From contig NZ_KQ130458.1 in NCBI RefSeq assembly GCF_001046635.1, positions 177,615-241,614 on the forward strand: a DNA stretch of 64,000 nt, in the 5' to 3' direction. The stretch comes from Novosphingobium barchaimii LL02 (GTDB lineage Bacteria > Pseudomonadota > Alphaproteobacteria > Sphingomonadales > Sphingomonadaceae). Numbering within the stretch: position 1 is the first letter of the stretch; every line of letters begins with the position of its first letter. Below are positions 26,050-34,132 of the stretch, piece after piece. The notes beneath the pieces are model-generated. The model saw only the letters and a program-made list of their open reading frames with translations. It made no database searches and was not told the origin of the DNA. The position numbers and the translations under genes are program-made.

Positions 26050-26445
26050 TCAATAGAACCAGGGTGCCCACCAGTCGATGGTGAGCGCCAGGATGGCGAC
26101 GGCAAGGCCCAGCCACAGCACCGCCTTGGTGGTCCAAGCCGATTGTGGACGAGCGCAGTAGGAACCGTCTTCACAGGGCGGTTTCGGCTTGAAATAGACA
26201 TGCCAGAAGCCGTAGCCGAGCAGCGCGAGCGTTACGCCTGCGACATAGGGCTTGTAAGGTTCGAGCGCCGTCAGGTTGGCGATCCACGCGCCGGAAATTC
26301 CGAGCATAACCAACAGTAGCGGGACGACGCAGCAAGCCGAGGCGAGCCCCGCGCCGATCAATGCGCCCGCCGCAACCCAGTTTGCCTGCTTCGGCTCGTG
26401 GTTTTCGGTGAGGGCTGGCTGTCCCGCTTCCGGCGTTGAGACCAT
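26050..26445 (-). CDS. merT: Mercuric ion transporter
   Basis: 131-aa inner-membrane protein with three predicted membrane segments. The first carries the vicinal Cys pair in GAGLASACCVVPLLLVMLG, and the cytoplasmic loop carries a second Cys pair in PPCEDGSYCARP. It moves Hg(II) from MerP to MerA. The ATG at 26445 follows AAGGGA; longer upstream starts would run into the mer promoter. With merA broken, continued uptake could make cells more sensitive rather than resistant (inference). Confidence 0.93.
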   Translation of the reverse strand: MVSTPEAGQPALTENHEPKQANWVAAGALIGAGLASACCVVPLLLVMLGISGAWIANLTALEPYKPYVAGVTLALLGYGFWHVYFKPKPPCEDGSYCARPQSAWTTKAVLWLGLAVAILALTIDWWAPWFY

Positions 26446-26479
26446 GGCTTGAATCCCTTGTTCCAACTGAGTGATTCGC

Positions 26480-26510
26480 AGTGTAGGCTCTGTAGCCACT
26501 ACAGACTCAA
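26480..26510 (-). promoter_or_regulatory. mer operator-promoter with 19-bp spacer
   Basis: On the minus strand TTGAGT (-35) and TACACT (-10) are separated by 19 bp. The spacer contains the perfect dyad CTGTAG-TGG-CTACAG (26490-26504). An over-long spacer with a dyad inside is the hallmark of promoters that MerR untwists on binding mercury. It lies between merT and the divergent merR. Confidence 0.88.
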
Positions 26511-26521
26511 GAGGTATTTTC

Positions 26522-26944
26522 ATGGAGCAACAGGTCGGCATCTTGCGTGCCCAGCTTGCCCGGAAAACAGGCTGCAATCTCGAAACCATCCGCTATTACG
26601 AGAAGGTGGGATTGCTGCCGGGGCCGCCTCGCAGTTCCAACGGCTACCGCGTCTATTCGCCGGAACTGGTGCAAAGGTTGCAGTTCATCCTGCGCGCGCG
26701 CGACCTTGGCTATGCAATGGATGAGATACGGTCATTGTTGTCGCTCACCGATACCGGTGCACAAACCTGCGCGGAGGTTATGGCGAGAACCGAACTCCAC
26801 CTTGAAGATGTCCGCCGCCGCATTGCAGATTTGCAGAAGATAGAGGTGACGCTGGCGACCACGTTAGCCAGATGCACTGGAGATGACGTTGCCGAATGTC
26901 CCATCCTGGAAGCACTCCAGTTTTTACCCCATCAAGGCAATTGA
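26522..26944 (+). CDS. merR: Mercury-responsive regulator
   Basis: 140-aa MerR protein. Winged helix-turn-helix at about 10-45 (TGCNLETIRYYEKVGLLP), long dimerisation helix, and mercury-ligand cysteines in QTCAEVM and the later ARCTGDDVAECPI segment. Divergent from merT, repressing and activating through the 19-bp-spacer promoter. The internal ATG at 26522 is chosen because the upstream frame runs through the operator. Confidence 0.93.
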   Translation: MEQQVGILRAQLARKTGCNLETIRYYEKVGLLPGPPRSSNGYRVYSPELVQRLQFILRARDLGYAMDEIRSLLSLTDTGAQTCAEVMARTELHLEDVRRRIADLQKIEVTLATTLARCTGDDVAECPILEALQFLPHQGN

Positions 26945-27111
26945 CGCCATCTTTGAGGGATTTGATTTTGTGATGTCAGCTTGGAGTATAGCCTAACCGG
27001 ACGTCAGGATGCAGCGGCGGTTTCTGTCAGGATAGGGTTATGGCAAGCATTTATTGACGCATGTTCCGCCGTGTCATAGAATTCAACCTGACATTTTGAC
27101 CGGAGGCGGCG
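26945..27111 (+). promoter_or_regulatory. Presumed res site of the Tn3-family mer transposon
   Basis: The 167-bp gap before tnpR is where Tn3-type transposons carry the res recombination site and the tnpR promoter. A dyad TGTCA-TAGAATTCAACC-TGACA is visible near 27073-27094. Other subsites were not resolved by eye. Confidence 0.45.
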
Positions 27112-27672
27112 ATGAAAGGCCAGAGGATCGGTTACGTCCGGGTGAGCACATTCGATCAGAATGTCGATCGCCAGTTGGACGGGCAGTCGCTCGACCGGAT
27201 TTTCACCGACAAGGCATCGGGCAAGGACATCAACCGCCCCGAACTCGATGCCATGCTCGCCTTCGCCCGCGAGGGTGACACCGTCGTGGTCCACAGCATG
27301 GATCGATTGGCGCGTAATCTCGACGATCTGCGCAAACTGGTTCAGTCCCTCACCAAAAGAGGCGTCCGGATCGAGTTCGTGAAGGAAAGCCTGGCCTTCT
27401 CGGGCGAGGATTCCCCGATGGCCAACCTGATGCTCTCGGTCATGGGTGCGTTCGCCGAATTCGAGCGCGCCCTGATCCGGGAGCGGCAGCGCGAAGGCAT
27501 TGCGGTCGCCAGACAACGCGGTGCTTATCGCGGGCGGAAACGTTCCCTCTCCGACGAAATGGTCGCCGAGCTGCACCGCCGTGTTGATGACGGCGAGCGC
27601 AAGGCCGTCATCGCCCGTGACCTGGGGATCAGTCGCGAAACCCTCTACCAGTATCTCCGCGCTGCCACCTGA
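27112..27672 (+). CDS. tnpR: Serine resolvase of Tn3-family transposon
   Basis: 186-aa small serine recombinase. Catalytic Ser in IGYVRVSTFDQN (residue 13), the MDRLARNLDDL helix with conserved Arg, long E helix, and a C-terminal helix-turn-helix (RKAVIARDLGISRETLYQYL). It resolves cointegrates at res. Intact, unlike its partner tnpA. IS6100 copy 4 starts 51 bp after the stop. Confidence 0.92.
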   Translation: MKGQRIGYVRVSTFDQNVDRQLDGQSLDRIFTDKASGKDINRPELDAMLAFAREGDTVVVHSMDRLARNLDDLRKLVQSLTKRGVRIEFVKESLAFSGEDSPMANLMLSVMGAFAEFERALIRERQREGIAVARQRGAYRGRKRSLSDEMVAELHRRVDDGERKAVIARDLGISRETLYQYLRAAT

Positions 27673-27723
27673 GCCGGTTTCACCCAGCCTCGCTCACCCT
27701 TAGGCTTGTCTGATTGATACGAC

Positions 27724-28603
27724 GGCTCTGTTGCAAAAATCGTGAAGCTTGAGCATGCTTGGCGGAGATTGGACGGACGGAACGATGACGGATTTCAAGT
27801 GGCGCCATTTCCAGGGTGATGTGATCCTGTGGGCGGTGCGCTGGTATTGTCGCTATCCGATCAGCTATCGCGACCTTGAGGAAATGCTGGCGGAACGCGG
27901 CATTTCGGTCGACCATACGACGATCTATCGCTGGGTCCAGTGCTACGCCCCGGAGATGGAGAAGCGGCTGCGCTGGTTCTGGCGGCGTGGCTTTGATCCG
28001 AGCTGGCGCCTGGATGAAACCTACGTCAAGGTGCGGGGCAAGTGGACCTACCTGTACCGGGCAGTCGACAAGCGGGGCGACACGATCGATTTCTACCTGT
28101 CGCCGACCCGCAGCGCCAAGGCAGCGAAGCGGTTCCTGGGCAAGGCCCTGCGAGGCCTGAAGCACTGGGAAAAGCCTGCCACGCTCAATACCGACAAAGC
28201 GCCGAGCTATGGTGCAGCGATCACCGAATTGAAGCGCGAAGGAAAGCTGGACCGGGAGACGGCCCACCGGCAGGTGAAGTATCTCAATAACGTGATCGAG
28301 GCCGATCACGGAAAGCTCAAGATACTGATCAAGCCGGTGCGCGGTTTCAAATCGATCCCCACGGCCTATGCCACGATCAAGGGATTCGAAGTCATGCGAG
28401 CCCTGCGCAAAGGACAGGCTCGCCCCTGGTGCCTGCAGCCCGGCATCAGGGGCGAGGTGCGCCTTGTGGAGAGAGCTTTTGGCATTGGGCCCTCGGCGCT
28501 GACGGAGGCCATGGGCATGCTCAACCACCATTTCGCAGCAGCCGCCTGATCGGCGCAGAGCGACAGCCTACCTCTGACTGCCGCCAATCTTTGCAACAGA
28601 GCC
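27724..28603 (+). mobile_element. IS6100 copy 4 (complete, 880 bp)
   Basis: Terminal repeats at 27724 and 28603. Flanks GATACGAC and CATAGCCC do not match. The right end truncates a TonB receptor gene. In the same orientation as copy 5, so the two could release the intervening 15.3 kb as a circle. Confidence 0.97.
27785..28549 (+). CDS. tnpA: IS6100 transposase, copy 4
   Basis: 254-aa transposase identical to the other copies. Confidence 0.95.
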   Translation: MTDFKWRHFQGDVILWAVRWYCRYPISYRDLEEMLAERGISVDHTTIYRWVQCYAPEMEKRLRWFWRRGFDPSWRLDETYVKVRGKWTYLYRAVDKRGDTIDFYLSPTRSAKAAKRFLGKALRGLKHWEKPATLNTDKAPSYGAAITELKREGKLDRETAHRQVKYLNNVIEADHGKLKILIKPVRGFKSIPTAYATIKGFEVMRALRKGQARPWCLQPGIRGEVRLVERAFGIGPSALTEAMGMLNHHFAAAA

Positions 28604-29171
28604 CATAGCCCTGCGCGTCCAGCGTGTTGAAGCGCGCGAAACTCGCCGTCACGCCCGCGCCCAGCTCATCCCTGGGCTTCGCGGCGATATAGTTGATCGC
28701 GCCGCCCGTGGCGTTCTGGCCGAACAGGGTTCCCTGCGGCCCCTTGAGCACTTCGACCCGCTCCAGGTCGAAGGCGGCGCCGGTCGTCATCACGGAAAAG
28801 GGCAAGGGCGCCTCGTCGACATAGACGCTGACGGTCGGGCGCGCACCCACCGCCGTGTCGTAGAAGCCCACGCCGCGCAGCGAATAGACCGGCACGCCGC
28901 TGCCGCTCTGCACGAAATTGAGGCCGGGCGTGACCTTCGCCAGATCCTGGACATCGTTGATCCCCCGCGCCGCAAGCTGCTCCCCGGTCAGCGCCGTCAC
29001 CGACATCGGCACGGTGCTGAGGCTCTGGGCGCGCTTCTGCGCCGTCACGACGATGTCGCTGACGCTGTTCAGGCCATTGCCCTGGTCGGCGGGGGCCGCC
29101 TGGCCATGGGCGGCATGGGGCAGAATAGCCGCCCCAGCCAAATAAAGCGCCGTCTTGAGCATTTTCATCAT
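28604..29171 (-). pseudogene. TonB-dependent receptor, only the N-terminal 190 residues left
   Basis: Signal peptide (KTALYLAGAAILPHAAHGQ), TonB-box region SDIVVTAQKRAQS and complete plug motifs (LERVEVLKGPQGTLFGQN, ATGGAINYIAAKP) are intact. IS6100 copy 4 then replaces the entire beta-barrel. Good ribosome site AGGAGGGGG before the first ATG. The plug is closely similar in layout to the receptor at 7115-9649 (shared SVYVD-APL, RGVGFYDTA-like), so the two catabolic blocks carried related importers. Confidence 0.9.
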
Positions 29172-29355
29172 CAATCCCCCTCCTGGGCCCATTCGACCGA
29201 TGGGTTGCCTTGAAATCACAGGCTTGAACGGCACGGCCCGTCGACCGCCGCCGGGCGACACGGCCCGGCAGGGAGCGACGGGGTTCCCGCTGACTGCCTT
29301 TCACGAAGCGACGCAACCGGACTCGATCCACTCCGGCATCCCGACTCGTTGCGTT

Positions 29356-29371
29356 ATGTGTATATACACAT
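29356..29371. promoter_or_regulatory. 16-bp perfect palindrome upstream of truncated receptor
   Basis: ATGTGTATATACACAT is fully self-complementary and lies 185 bp upstream of the receptor start in the divergent gap 29172-29612. It is likely an operator; no loop or T-run suggests a terminator. The binding protein is unknown. Confidence 0.5.
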
Positions 29372-29567
29372 TCTGCAATGTCAATCATGTTCCGCCGCGC
29401 TCCTGCCAAGGCGCGGAAAAGCCCTGGGCAGGCCGAATCGGCGATGCGCAGCGGGGCGGCGACCAGAACCGTCCCGCCGCCGCCCGACATATCGATTCCT
29501 CGCAAGGCACTGTTTTCAGGCAATTTTAAAATCCTGCCGTCCGCGCTTGAACAACGATGTTTTCATT

Positions 29568-29582
29568 GGTAACACTGTTACC
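29568..29582. promoter_or_regulatory. 15-bp perfect dyad before nitronate-monooxygenase-like gene
   Basis: GGTAACA-C-TGTTACC is perfectly symmetric, 30 bp before the start codon of the plus-strand operon that includes a TetR gene. Such spacing suits autorepression by that TetR protein. Confidence 0.55.
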
Positions 29583-29612
29583 GGATTGGGCAGACGACGA
29601 AGGAGCTTAGGA

Positions 29613-30617
29613 ATGCGCACGCGGATCACGGAACTGTTCGGGATCGAACATCCGATCATACAGGGCGGGATGCACTATGTCGGCTTCGCCTCCCTCGCCG
29701 CCGCGGTTTCCAATGCGGGCGGCCTGGGCCTGATCACCGGCCTGACCCAGCGCACCCCTGAACTGCTGGGGCAGGAAATCGCGAAGGCACGGGATCTGAC
29801 CGACAAGCCGTTCGGCGTGAACCTGACCTTCCTGCCGACCTTCAACGCGCCGCCCTATGCCGAATATATCCAGGTCATCGCCGAAAACGGCATCCGGATC
29901 GTGGAAACGGCGGGGCGCAGCCCGGAAGAATATATGCCGCTGTTCAAGCAGGCCGGCATCAAGGTCATCCACAAATGCACCTCCGTGCGCCACGCCCTGA
30001 AGGCCGAACGGATCGGCTGCGACGCGGTCAGCGTCGACGGCTTCGAATGCGGCGGGCATCCGGGCGAAGACGACATTCCCAACATGATCCTGCTGCCATT
30101 GGCGGCGGAGGCGCTTTCCGTGCCGTTCGTCGCGTCGGGCGGCATGGCCGACGGCCGCAGCCTGGTGGCGGCGCTGGCGCTGGGCGCCGACGGCGTCAAC
30201 ATGGGAACCCGTTTCGTCGCGACCCAGGACGCGCCGGTCCATGAAAATGTGAAACGGGCGCTTGTCGAGGCGACGGAACTCGATACGCGGCTGGTGATGC
30301 GGCCGCTGCGCAATACCGAACGCGTGCTCAACAATCCCGGCGTGGAGAAGATCCGCCAGATCGAACGGGAAAAGGGCGACGCGATCAAGATCGACGATAT
30401 TTTCGAGCAGGTCGCGGGCGTCTATCCCAAGGTAATGGTTGAAGGCGAGGTCGATGTCGGTGCATGGAGTTGCGGGCTGGTCGTCGGATTGATCCGGGAC
30501 GTGCCGACCGTGAAGGAACTTGTCGACCGCATCATGAACGAAGCCGAGCAGATCATCACCGACCGGCTGGGCCGCTCCCTGGGCGCAACGGTCCAGAACG
30601 CGCTCGAAACGGCATAG
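29613..30617 (+). CDS. Nitronate monooxygenase-like flavin oxidoreductase
   Basis: 334-aa FMN-dependent TIM-barrel protein of the 2-nitropropane dioxygenase/NMO superfamily. HPIIQGGMHYVGFASLAAAVSNAGGLG is near residue 14; VDGFECGGHPGEDD and VASGGMADGRSLVAALALGADGVNMGTRF form the FMN phosphate site. Members include nitronate monooxygenases, enoyl-ACP reductase FabK-like enzymes and NADH:quinone reductases, so the reaction is uncertain; in catabolic clusters they often reduce or oxidise enone-type intermediates. The ATG is preceded by AGGAGC. A TetR gene follows after 5 bp in the same operon. Confidence 0.82.
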   Translation: MRTRITELFGIEHPIIQGGMHYVGFASLAAAVSNAGGLGLITGLTQRTPELLGQEIAKARDLTDKPFGVNLTFLPTFNAPPYAEYIQVIAENGIRIVETAGRSPEEYMPLFKQAGIKVIHKCTSVRHALKAERIGCDAVSVDGFECGGHPGEDDIPNMILLPLAAEALSVPFVASGGMADGRSLVAALALGADGVNMGTRFVATQDAPVHENVKRALVEATELDTRLVMRPLRNTERVLNNPGVEKIRQIEREKGDAIKIDDIFEQVAGVYPKVMVEGEVDVGAWSCGLVVGLIRDVPTVKELVDRIMNEAEQIITDRLGRSLGATVQNALETA

Positions 30618-30622
30618 GCGGC

Positions 30623-31258
30623 ATGCCGTCCGGCACGGCCCGATGGGAAGGTGGCGTCGACCTGCAACAGGTCCGCGCCACCTATCGGGACGAGACGCGG
30701 TCCGCCATCCTCGCCGCCGCCGCGCGCATTTTGAGCGAGGAAGGGCCAGCCGCGCTGACGGTCCGGCGCGTCGCGGAGGTCGTCAACGCTTCGACGAAGA
30801 TGATCTATACCTGCTTTTCGGGCAAGGCGGGGCTGCTGGACGCGCTGTATATCCACAGTTTCGACGGCTTGGGCCGCGAATTCGGAAAATGCCTGGCAGA
30901 ACCTGCGCCGGTCGCCCGATTGCGGGCGATATGCAAGGCCTATCGCGCCTATGCGCTGGCGGAACCGGCATTCTACAATGTCATGTTCGGCGACCTCGGC
31001 CGGGCCTATGAAGCGCCGCTGGAAAGCCGGCGGCGCGCCTGGTCGACATTCCGCGCCATGCGGGAGGCGGTCGCGGCCTGCCTTCCGGAAGATCGGCGGG
31101 ACGAAGCCCGGCAACTCTCCCAGATGCTCTGGGCGACGCTGCACGGCGTCGTCAGTCTGGAACTGAGGGGCCTGCTCGGCGAAAAGACGGATGCCGGCGA
31201 TCTGTATGACAGGACGAGCGAACTCTTCCTCCAGGGAAGCGGCCTGATCCCCTCCTGA
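30623..31258 (+). CDS. TetR/AcrR family regulator
   Basis: 211 aa. HTH in ILAAAARILSEEGPAALTVRRVAEVVNASTKMIYTCFSGK, about residues 28-68, followed by a WHG-type C-terminal domain (LRAICKAYRAYALAEPAFYNVMFGD and ATLHGVVSLELRGL). The start begins 5 bp after the upstream gene. Probably represses its own operon through the dyad at 29568. Confidence 0.85.
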   Translation: MPSGTARWEGGVDLQQVRATYRDETRSAILAAAARILSEEGPAALTVRRVAEVVNASTKMIYTCFSGKAGLLDALYIHSFDGLGREFGKCLAEPAPVARLRAICKAYRAYALAEPAFYNVMFGDLGRAYEAPLESRRRAWSTFRAMREAVAACLPEDRRDEARQLSQMLWATLHGVVSLELRGLLGEKTDAGDLYDRTSELFLQGSGLIPS

Positions 31259-31276
31259 CCGGCGTCAGCAACCGCG

Positions 31277-31741
31277 TCAGGCGGCTGCCTTGTCGTCCAT
31301 GCGCGAGGCCACGAAGTCGCGCGGCCCCAGGACCCGCCCGTCTCTGGCCTTCAGCTCGATCCTGGCCAGCGGTTCGCCATTCTGGCGGTCGACCATCGCA
31401 TATCGGGCCTCGTCCGGCTTGAAGCATGTGCTTTCGCCCCACTGCCACAGCGCCATGAGAACGACGTACAACCCCTCTCCCTTTGCGGTGAGGACATAGC
31501 GGTGGCCGACGCCGTTGTCCGCGTCCGGCTCTATCCGGAAGATGTCATGTTCGACCAGCTTCTTCAGCCGCGCGGACAATATGTTCTTGGCCAGCCCGAT
31601 AGCCTTCTGGAATTCGCCGAAGCGCTCCCTTCCCTTGAAGGCTTCGCGCACGATCAGCAACGACCACCAGTCGCCGACCACTTCAAGGGAACGGGCAATG
31701 CCGCAATCGGCGTTGCCGAGATTGGTCCGCTTTCCCTTCAT
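31277..31741 (-). CDS. HxlR family winged-helix regulator
   Basis: 154-aa MarR-like/HxlR protein. CGIARSLEVVGDWWSLLIVREAFKGRERFGEFQKAIGLAKN is a very typical HxlR N-terminus; the wing follows at LSARLKKLVEHDIF, then a C-terminal extension with a second small domain. Start ATG 31741 is chosen by GGAG six bases upstream. A 17-bp dyad related to repeats at 33802-33856 lies 24 bp upstream, suggesting self-regulation and control of the operon to the right. Confidence 0.88.
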   Translation of the reverse strand: MKGKRTNLGNADCGIARSLEVVGDWWSLLIVREAFKGRERFGEFQKAIGLAKNILSARLKKLVEHDIFRIEPDADNGVGHRYVLTAKGEGLYVVLMALWQWGESTCFKPDEARYAMVDRQNGEPLARIELKARDGRVLGPRDFVASRMDDKAAA

Positions 31742-31764
31742 CGCCATCTCCAACATCACAGGAA

Positions 31765-31781
31765 GGTTTTGAAGTTAAACC
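31765..31781. promoter_or_regulatory. Putative HxlR operator before its own gene
   Basis: GGTTTTGAAGTTAAACC; its reverse complement GGTTTAACTTCAAAACC matches the 17-bp repeat GGTTTAACTTTGCAACC at 33802 and 33840 in 14 of 17 positions. The ends GGTT/AACC are symmetric. Confidence 0.55.
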
Positions 31782-31884
31782 AACTCCGCCGATTTGTCGA
31801 GCGTTCCTCCCCGCGACGCCGCCGGGAGCCATTGGCGGGGAAGGCCCTGGTCGTCGCCGCCTTCCCGAACCGCAGGGGACGGCG

Positions 31885-32895
31885 TCAGTCGATCTTCACG
31901 ACGAGCTTGCCGAAATTCCGTCCCTCCAACAGGCCCATGAACGCCGCCGGAGCGTTGTCCAGTCCTTCGACAATGTCTTCGCGGAACCGGATCTTCCCTT
32001 CGGAAATCCACTGGCTGACCTCGTCCAGGAACTTCGGCCGCTGGTCCCAGAATTCGCCGACGATGAAACCCCGCATCATGATGCTGCGCGACAGGATGAT
32101 CCGCATCGCGGCGGGCAGATGATCGACCTGTTCGCCGGACGATCCGTTATACTGGGCGATCAGGCCGCAGACGGGCACCCTGGCGAAATTGTTGAGCAGC
32201 GGCAGCACGGCCTGCCAGACGGCGCCGCCGACCAGTTCGAAATTGATGTCGATGCCGTCCGGGCACGCCGCGGCCAGATCGTCGGCGAAGGTCGGGGACC
32301 GATGGTCGACCACCGCATCGAAGCCCAGTTCCTGCTTCGCATAGGCGCATTTTTCCGCGCCGCCCGCGATTCCGACGGCCCTGGCGCCATAGAGCCTGGC
32401 GATCTGGCCGACCAGCGATCCGACCGGGCCGGTCGCCGCCGCGACGACGACCGTTTCGCCGGGCTGGGGTTTGCCCAGGGTCAGCAGCCCCGAATAAGCG
32501 GTGAGGCCGGGCATGCCGAGCACGCCCACGGCGGTGGTGATCGGCTTGAAGCGGTCGTCCAGCTTCACAAGGCCAGTGCCGTCCGAAATGGCGTGCGTCT
32601 GCCATCCCAGCCGTCCGGCCACGCGTTCCCCGACCGAAAAGCCCGGATGGCGGGATTCCAGCACGGTCCCGATGATCTCGCCTTCCATCACCCCGCCGAC
32701 CGGCGTCGGCGCGGCATAGGATTTCCGGTCATCCATGCGGCCGCGCATATAGGGGTCGAGCGACAGATAATTCGCCCCGACCAGGAACTGTCCATCCCCG
32801 ATGGGCGGCAGGGCCGCGTCCTCTGCCCTGAAATTGGCGGGCGTCACCGCGCCCTGCGGACGTTCGGCAAGGACGATCCGGTGGGTGGTCACCAT
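31885..32895 (-). CDS. NADP-dependent MDR oxidoreductase (alkenal/2-enone reductase type)
   Basis: 336-aa medium-chain dehydrogenase/reductase of the zinc-free leukotriene B4 12-hydroxydehydrogenase/CurA-like group. YLSLDPYMRGRMDD is near residue 48 and VVVAAATGPVGSLVGQIARLYGARAVGIAGG is the Rossmann motif with AxxGxxG. GEFWDQRPKFLDEVSQWI and the C-terminal GRNFGKLVVKI are characteristic. Reduces C=C bonds of enones. Start ATG 32895 follows AAAAGGAA. It forms a minus-strand run with the unknown protein upstream. Confidence 0.85.
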   Translation of the reverse strand: MVTTHRIVLAERPQGAVTPANFRAEDAALPPIGDGQFLVGANYLSLDPYMRGRMDDRKSYAAPTPVGGVMEGEIIGTVLESRHPGFSVGERVAGRLGWQTHAISDGTGLVKLDDRFKPITTAVGVLGMPGLTAYSGLLTLGKPQPGETVVVAAATGPVGSLVGQIARLYGARAVGIAGGAEKCAYAKQELGFDAVVDHRSPTFADDLAAACPDGIDINFELVGGAVWQAVLPLLNNFARVPVCGLIAQYNGSSGEQVDHLPAAMRIILSRSIMMRGFIVGEFWDQRPKFLDEVSQWISEGKIRFREDIVEGLDNAPAAFMGLLEGRNFGKLVVKID

Positions 32896-33045
32896 GGCAT
32901 ATTTCCTTTTTCTTCTGTTCGGTCCGCGCGCCGTTGCGAATGGATGGGCGTTCCGAACGGGATTGCGTGGCGGCATGGGGCCTGCGCTGCGCTCGACCCG
33001 GTTCCGCTCTGCCGGCCGCGAGGACGCGGCCGGTTCGAATGCGGG

Positions 33046-33765
33046 TCAGGCCGCCTGGACGTCCCATAAGTCGATGGCGATGGCGATCCGGTCGAGGATC
33101 GGGCGGTTGTCCGCGCCGGCGGCATAGACGCGCCGCTTCGTCGGGAAGATGAGGCCGTCGAACGCCTTGTGATCGGTCGCATAGTTGGCGCTGGTCGTGC
33201 CGCCCATGATCTCCACGCTGTAGTCGTGGCGCCGCAGCAGGCCCGATTGATCGAAATAGAAGGTCTGCTGGGTGGAATGGCTGGGCACGCCTTCGGGGAA
33301 TGTCACCTTCAGCCGACGCCAGGTTTCGCCATTCTCGTCCCAGGGTTCGACCTCTTCCGACGTGAAGCCGGGCAGCCTGAACAGGAACGGCGTGGTCAGA
33401 TAGGTCCACATCGCATAGCCGGTGAAATAGACGAGATGCTGTTCGTCCCACGGCGTCGGAATGCTGTGCCCTTCGAAGAAGGAGCGCGGATTTTCCCGCT
33501 TATCGATCAGTTCGCCGCTGTCGGCGACGATGGCGGTGCTGTCCGGCTCCCAGACGCAATGCTGCCCCTCCTTGAGGAAGGGCGTGAATTCGGTGTGCGG
33601 CTTCCGCGTGGAGATCGAGCAATGCATGTCCGCATAGGCGCCGGGCCACTGCTTCACATGCCAGACCGTGCCCTCCGCATGGAAATGGGCTTTCAGTTCA
33701 TTGATCTGCTCCCAGCGGTCCCAACCGCCATGCGCCGCGATCGCCAGGTCCAACAATTCGCTCAC
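33046..33765 (-). CDS. Conserved protein of unknown function (about 239 aa)
   Basis: Soluble 239-aa protein with no signal peptide or membrane segment. It is rich in aromatics and shows repeated beta-strand character: HFHAEGTVWHVKQWPG, TQQTFYFDQSGLLRRHDYSVEIMGG, AFDGLIFPTKRRVY. This pattern resembles the lipoprotein-carrier-type half-barrel (LolA/YceI-like proteins), which is only an impression. GTG start at 33765 with GGAG seven bases before. It sits directly downstream of two 17-bp direct repeats and upstream of the MDR oxidoreductase, so it is likely part of the HxlR-controlled unit. Confidence 0.6.
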   Translation of the reverse strand: MSELLDLAIAAHGGWDRWEQINELKAHFHAEGTVWHVKQWPGAYADMHCSISTRKPHTEFTPFLKEGQHCVWEPDSTAIVADSGELIDKRENPRSFFEGHSIPTPWDEQHLVYFTGYAMWTYLTTPFLFRLPGFTSEEVEPWDENGETWRRLKVTFPEGVPSHSTQQTFYFDQSGLLRRHDYSVEIMGGTTSANYATDHKAFDGLIFPTKRRVYAAGADNRPILDRIAIAIDLWDVQAA

Positions 33766-33801
33766 ACCTATTCTCCATCGCTCCCCGGCCAATGCCGGAT
33801 A

Positions 33802-33856
33802 GGTTTAACTTTGCAACCATGCAGCCCATAGGCCCTTATGGTTTAACTTTGCAACC
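33802..33856. repeat. Two 17-bp direct repeats, likely HxlR operators
   Basis: GGTTTAACTTTGCAACC occurs exactly at 33802-33818 and 33840-33856, 38 bp apart, upstream of the minus-strand operon starting at 33765. A diverged copy lies before the HxlR gene. The rest of the 33857-34132 gap holds only a hairpin. Confidence 0.65.
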
Positions 33857-34021
33857 TAAATTCGCGCGATGGATTCCCGGAGAGGTCGCCGGCAGGGCGT
33901 TCGCTAAGGGGATGGGAGCGTCGGCGGGCGCGGAAAAGCGCGGCGCGACAGGATGCGGCGCGGTGGGGCGGCCGGCGCAGGGCGACCAAGGCCGCGCCTT
34001 CAGATCATCCATTACCGAGCC

Positions 34022-34046
34022 GCGGCCGGCGGGTTTCGCCGGCCGC
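34022..34046. terminator. Hairpin downstream of thiolase gene
   Basis: GCGGCCGGCG-GGTTT-CGCCGGCCGC: perfect 10-bp GC stem, about 90 bp past the thiolase stop. Probable terminator without a strong T-tract. Confidence 0.5.
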
Positions 34047-34132
34047 GTCGGTTCACAGCCTGGGGCATCGCGCGGAAAGGCCTGTCCCGCGCCTGTCGAA
34101 GGGGCGGGAGCCAGCCTGCCGCTTGAAACCGC

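Noticed and set aside
29356-29371. 16-bp palindrome considered as a terminator
   Set aside because: It is A/T-rich with no loop and no T-tract, and it lies upstream of genes on both sides, so an operator is more likely.
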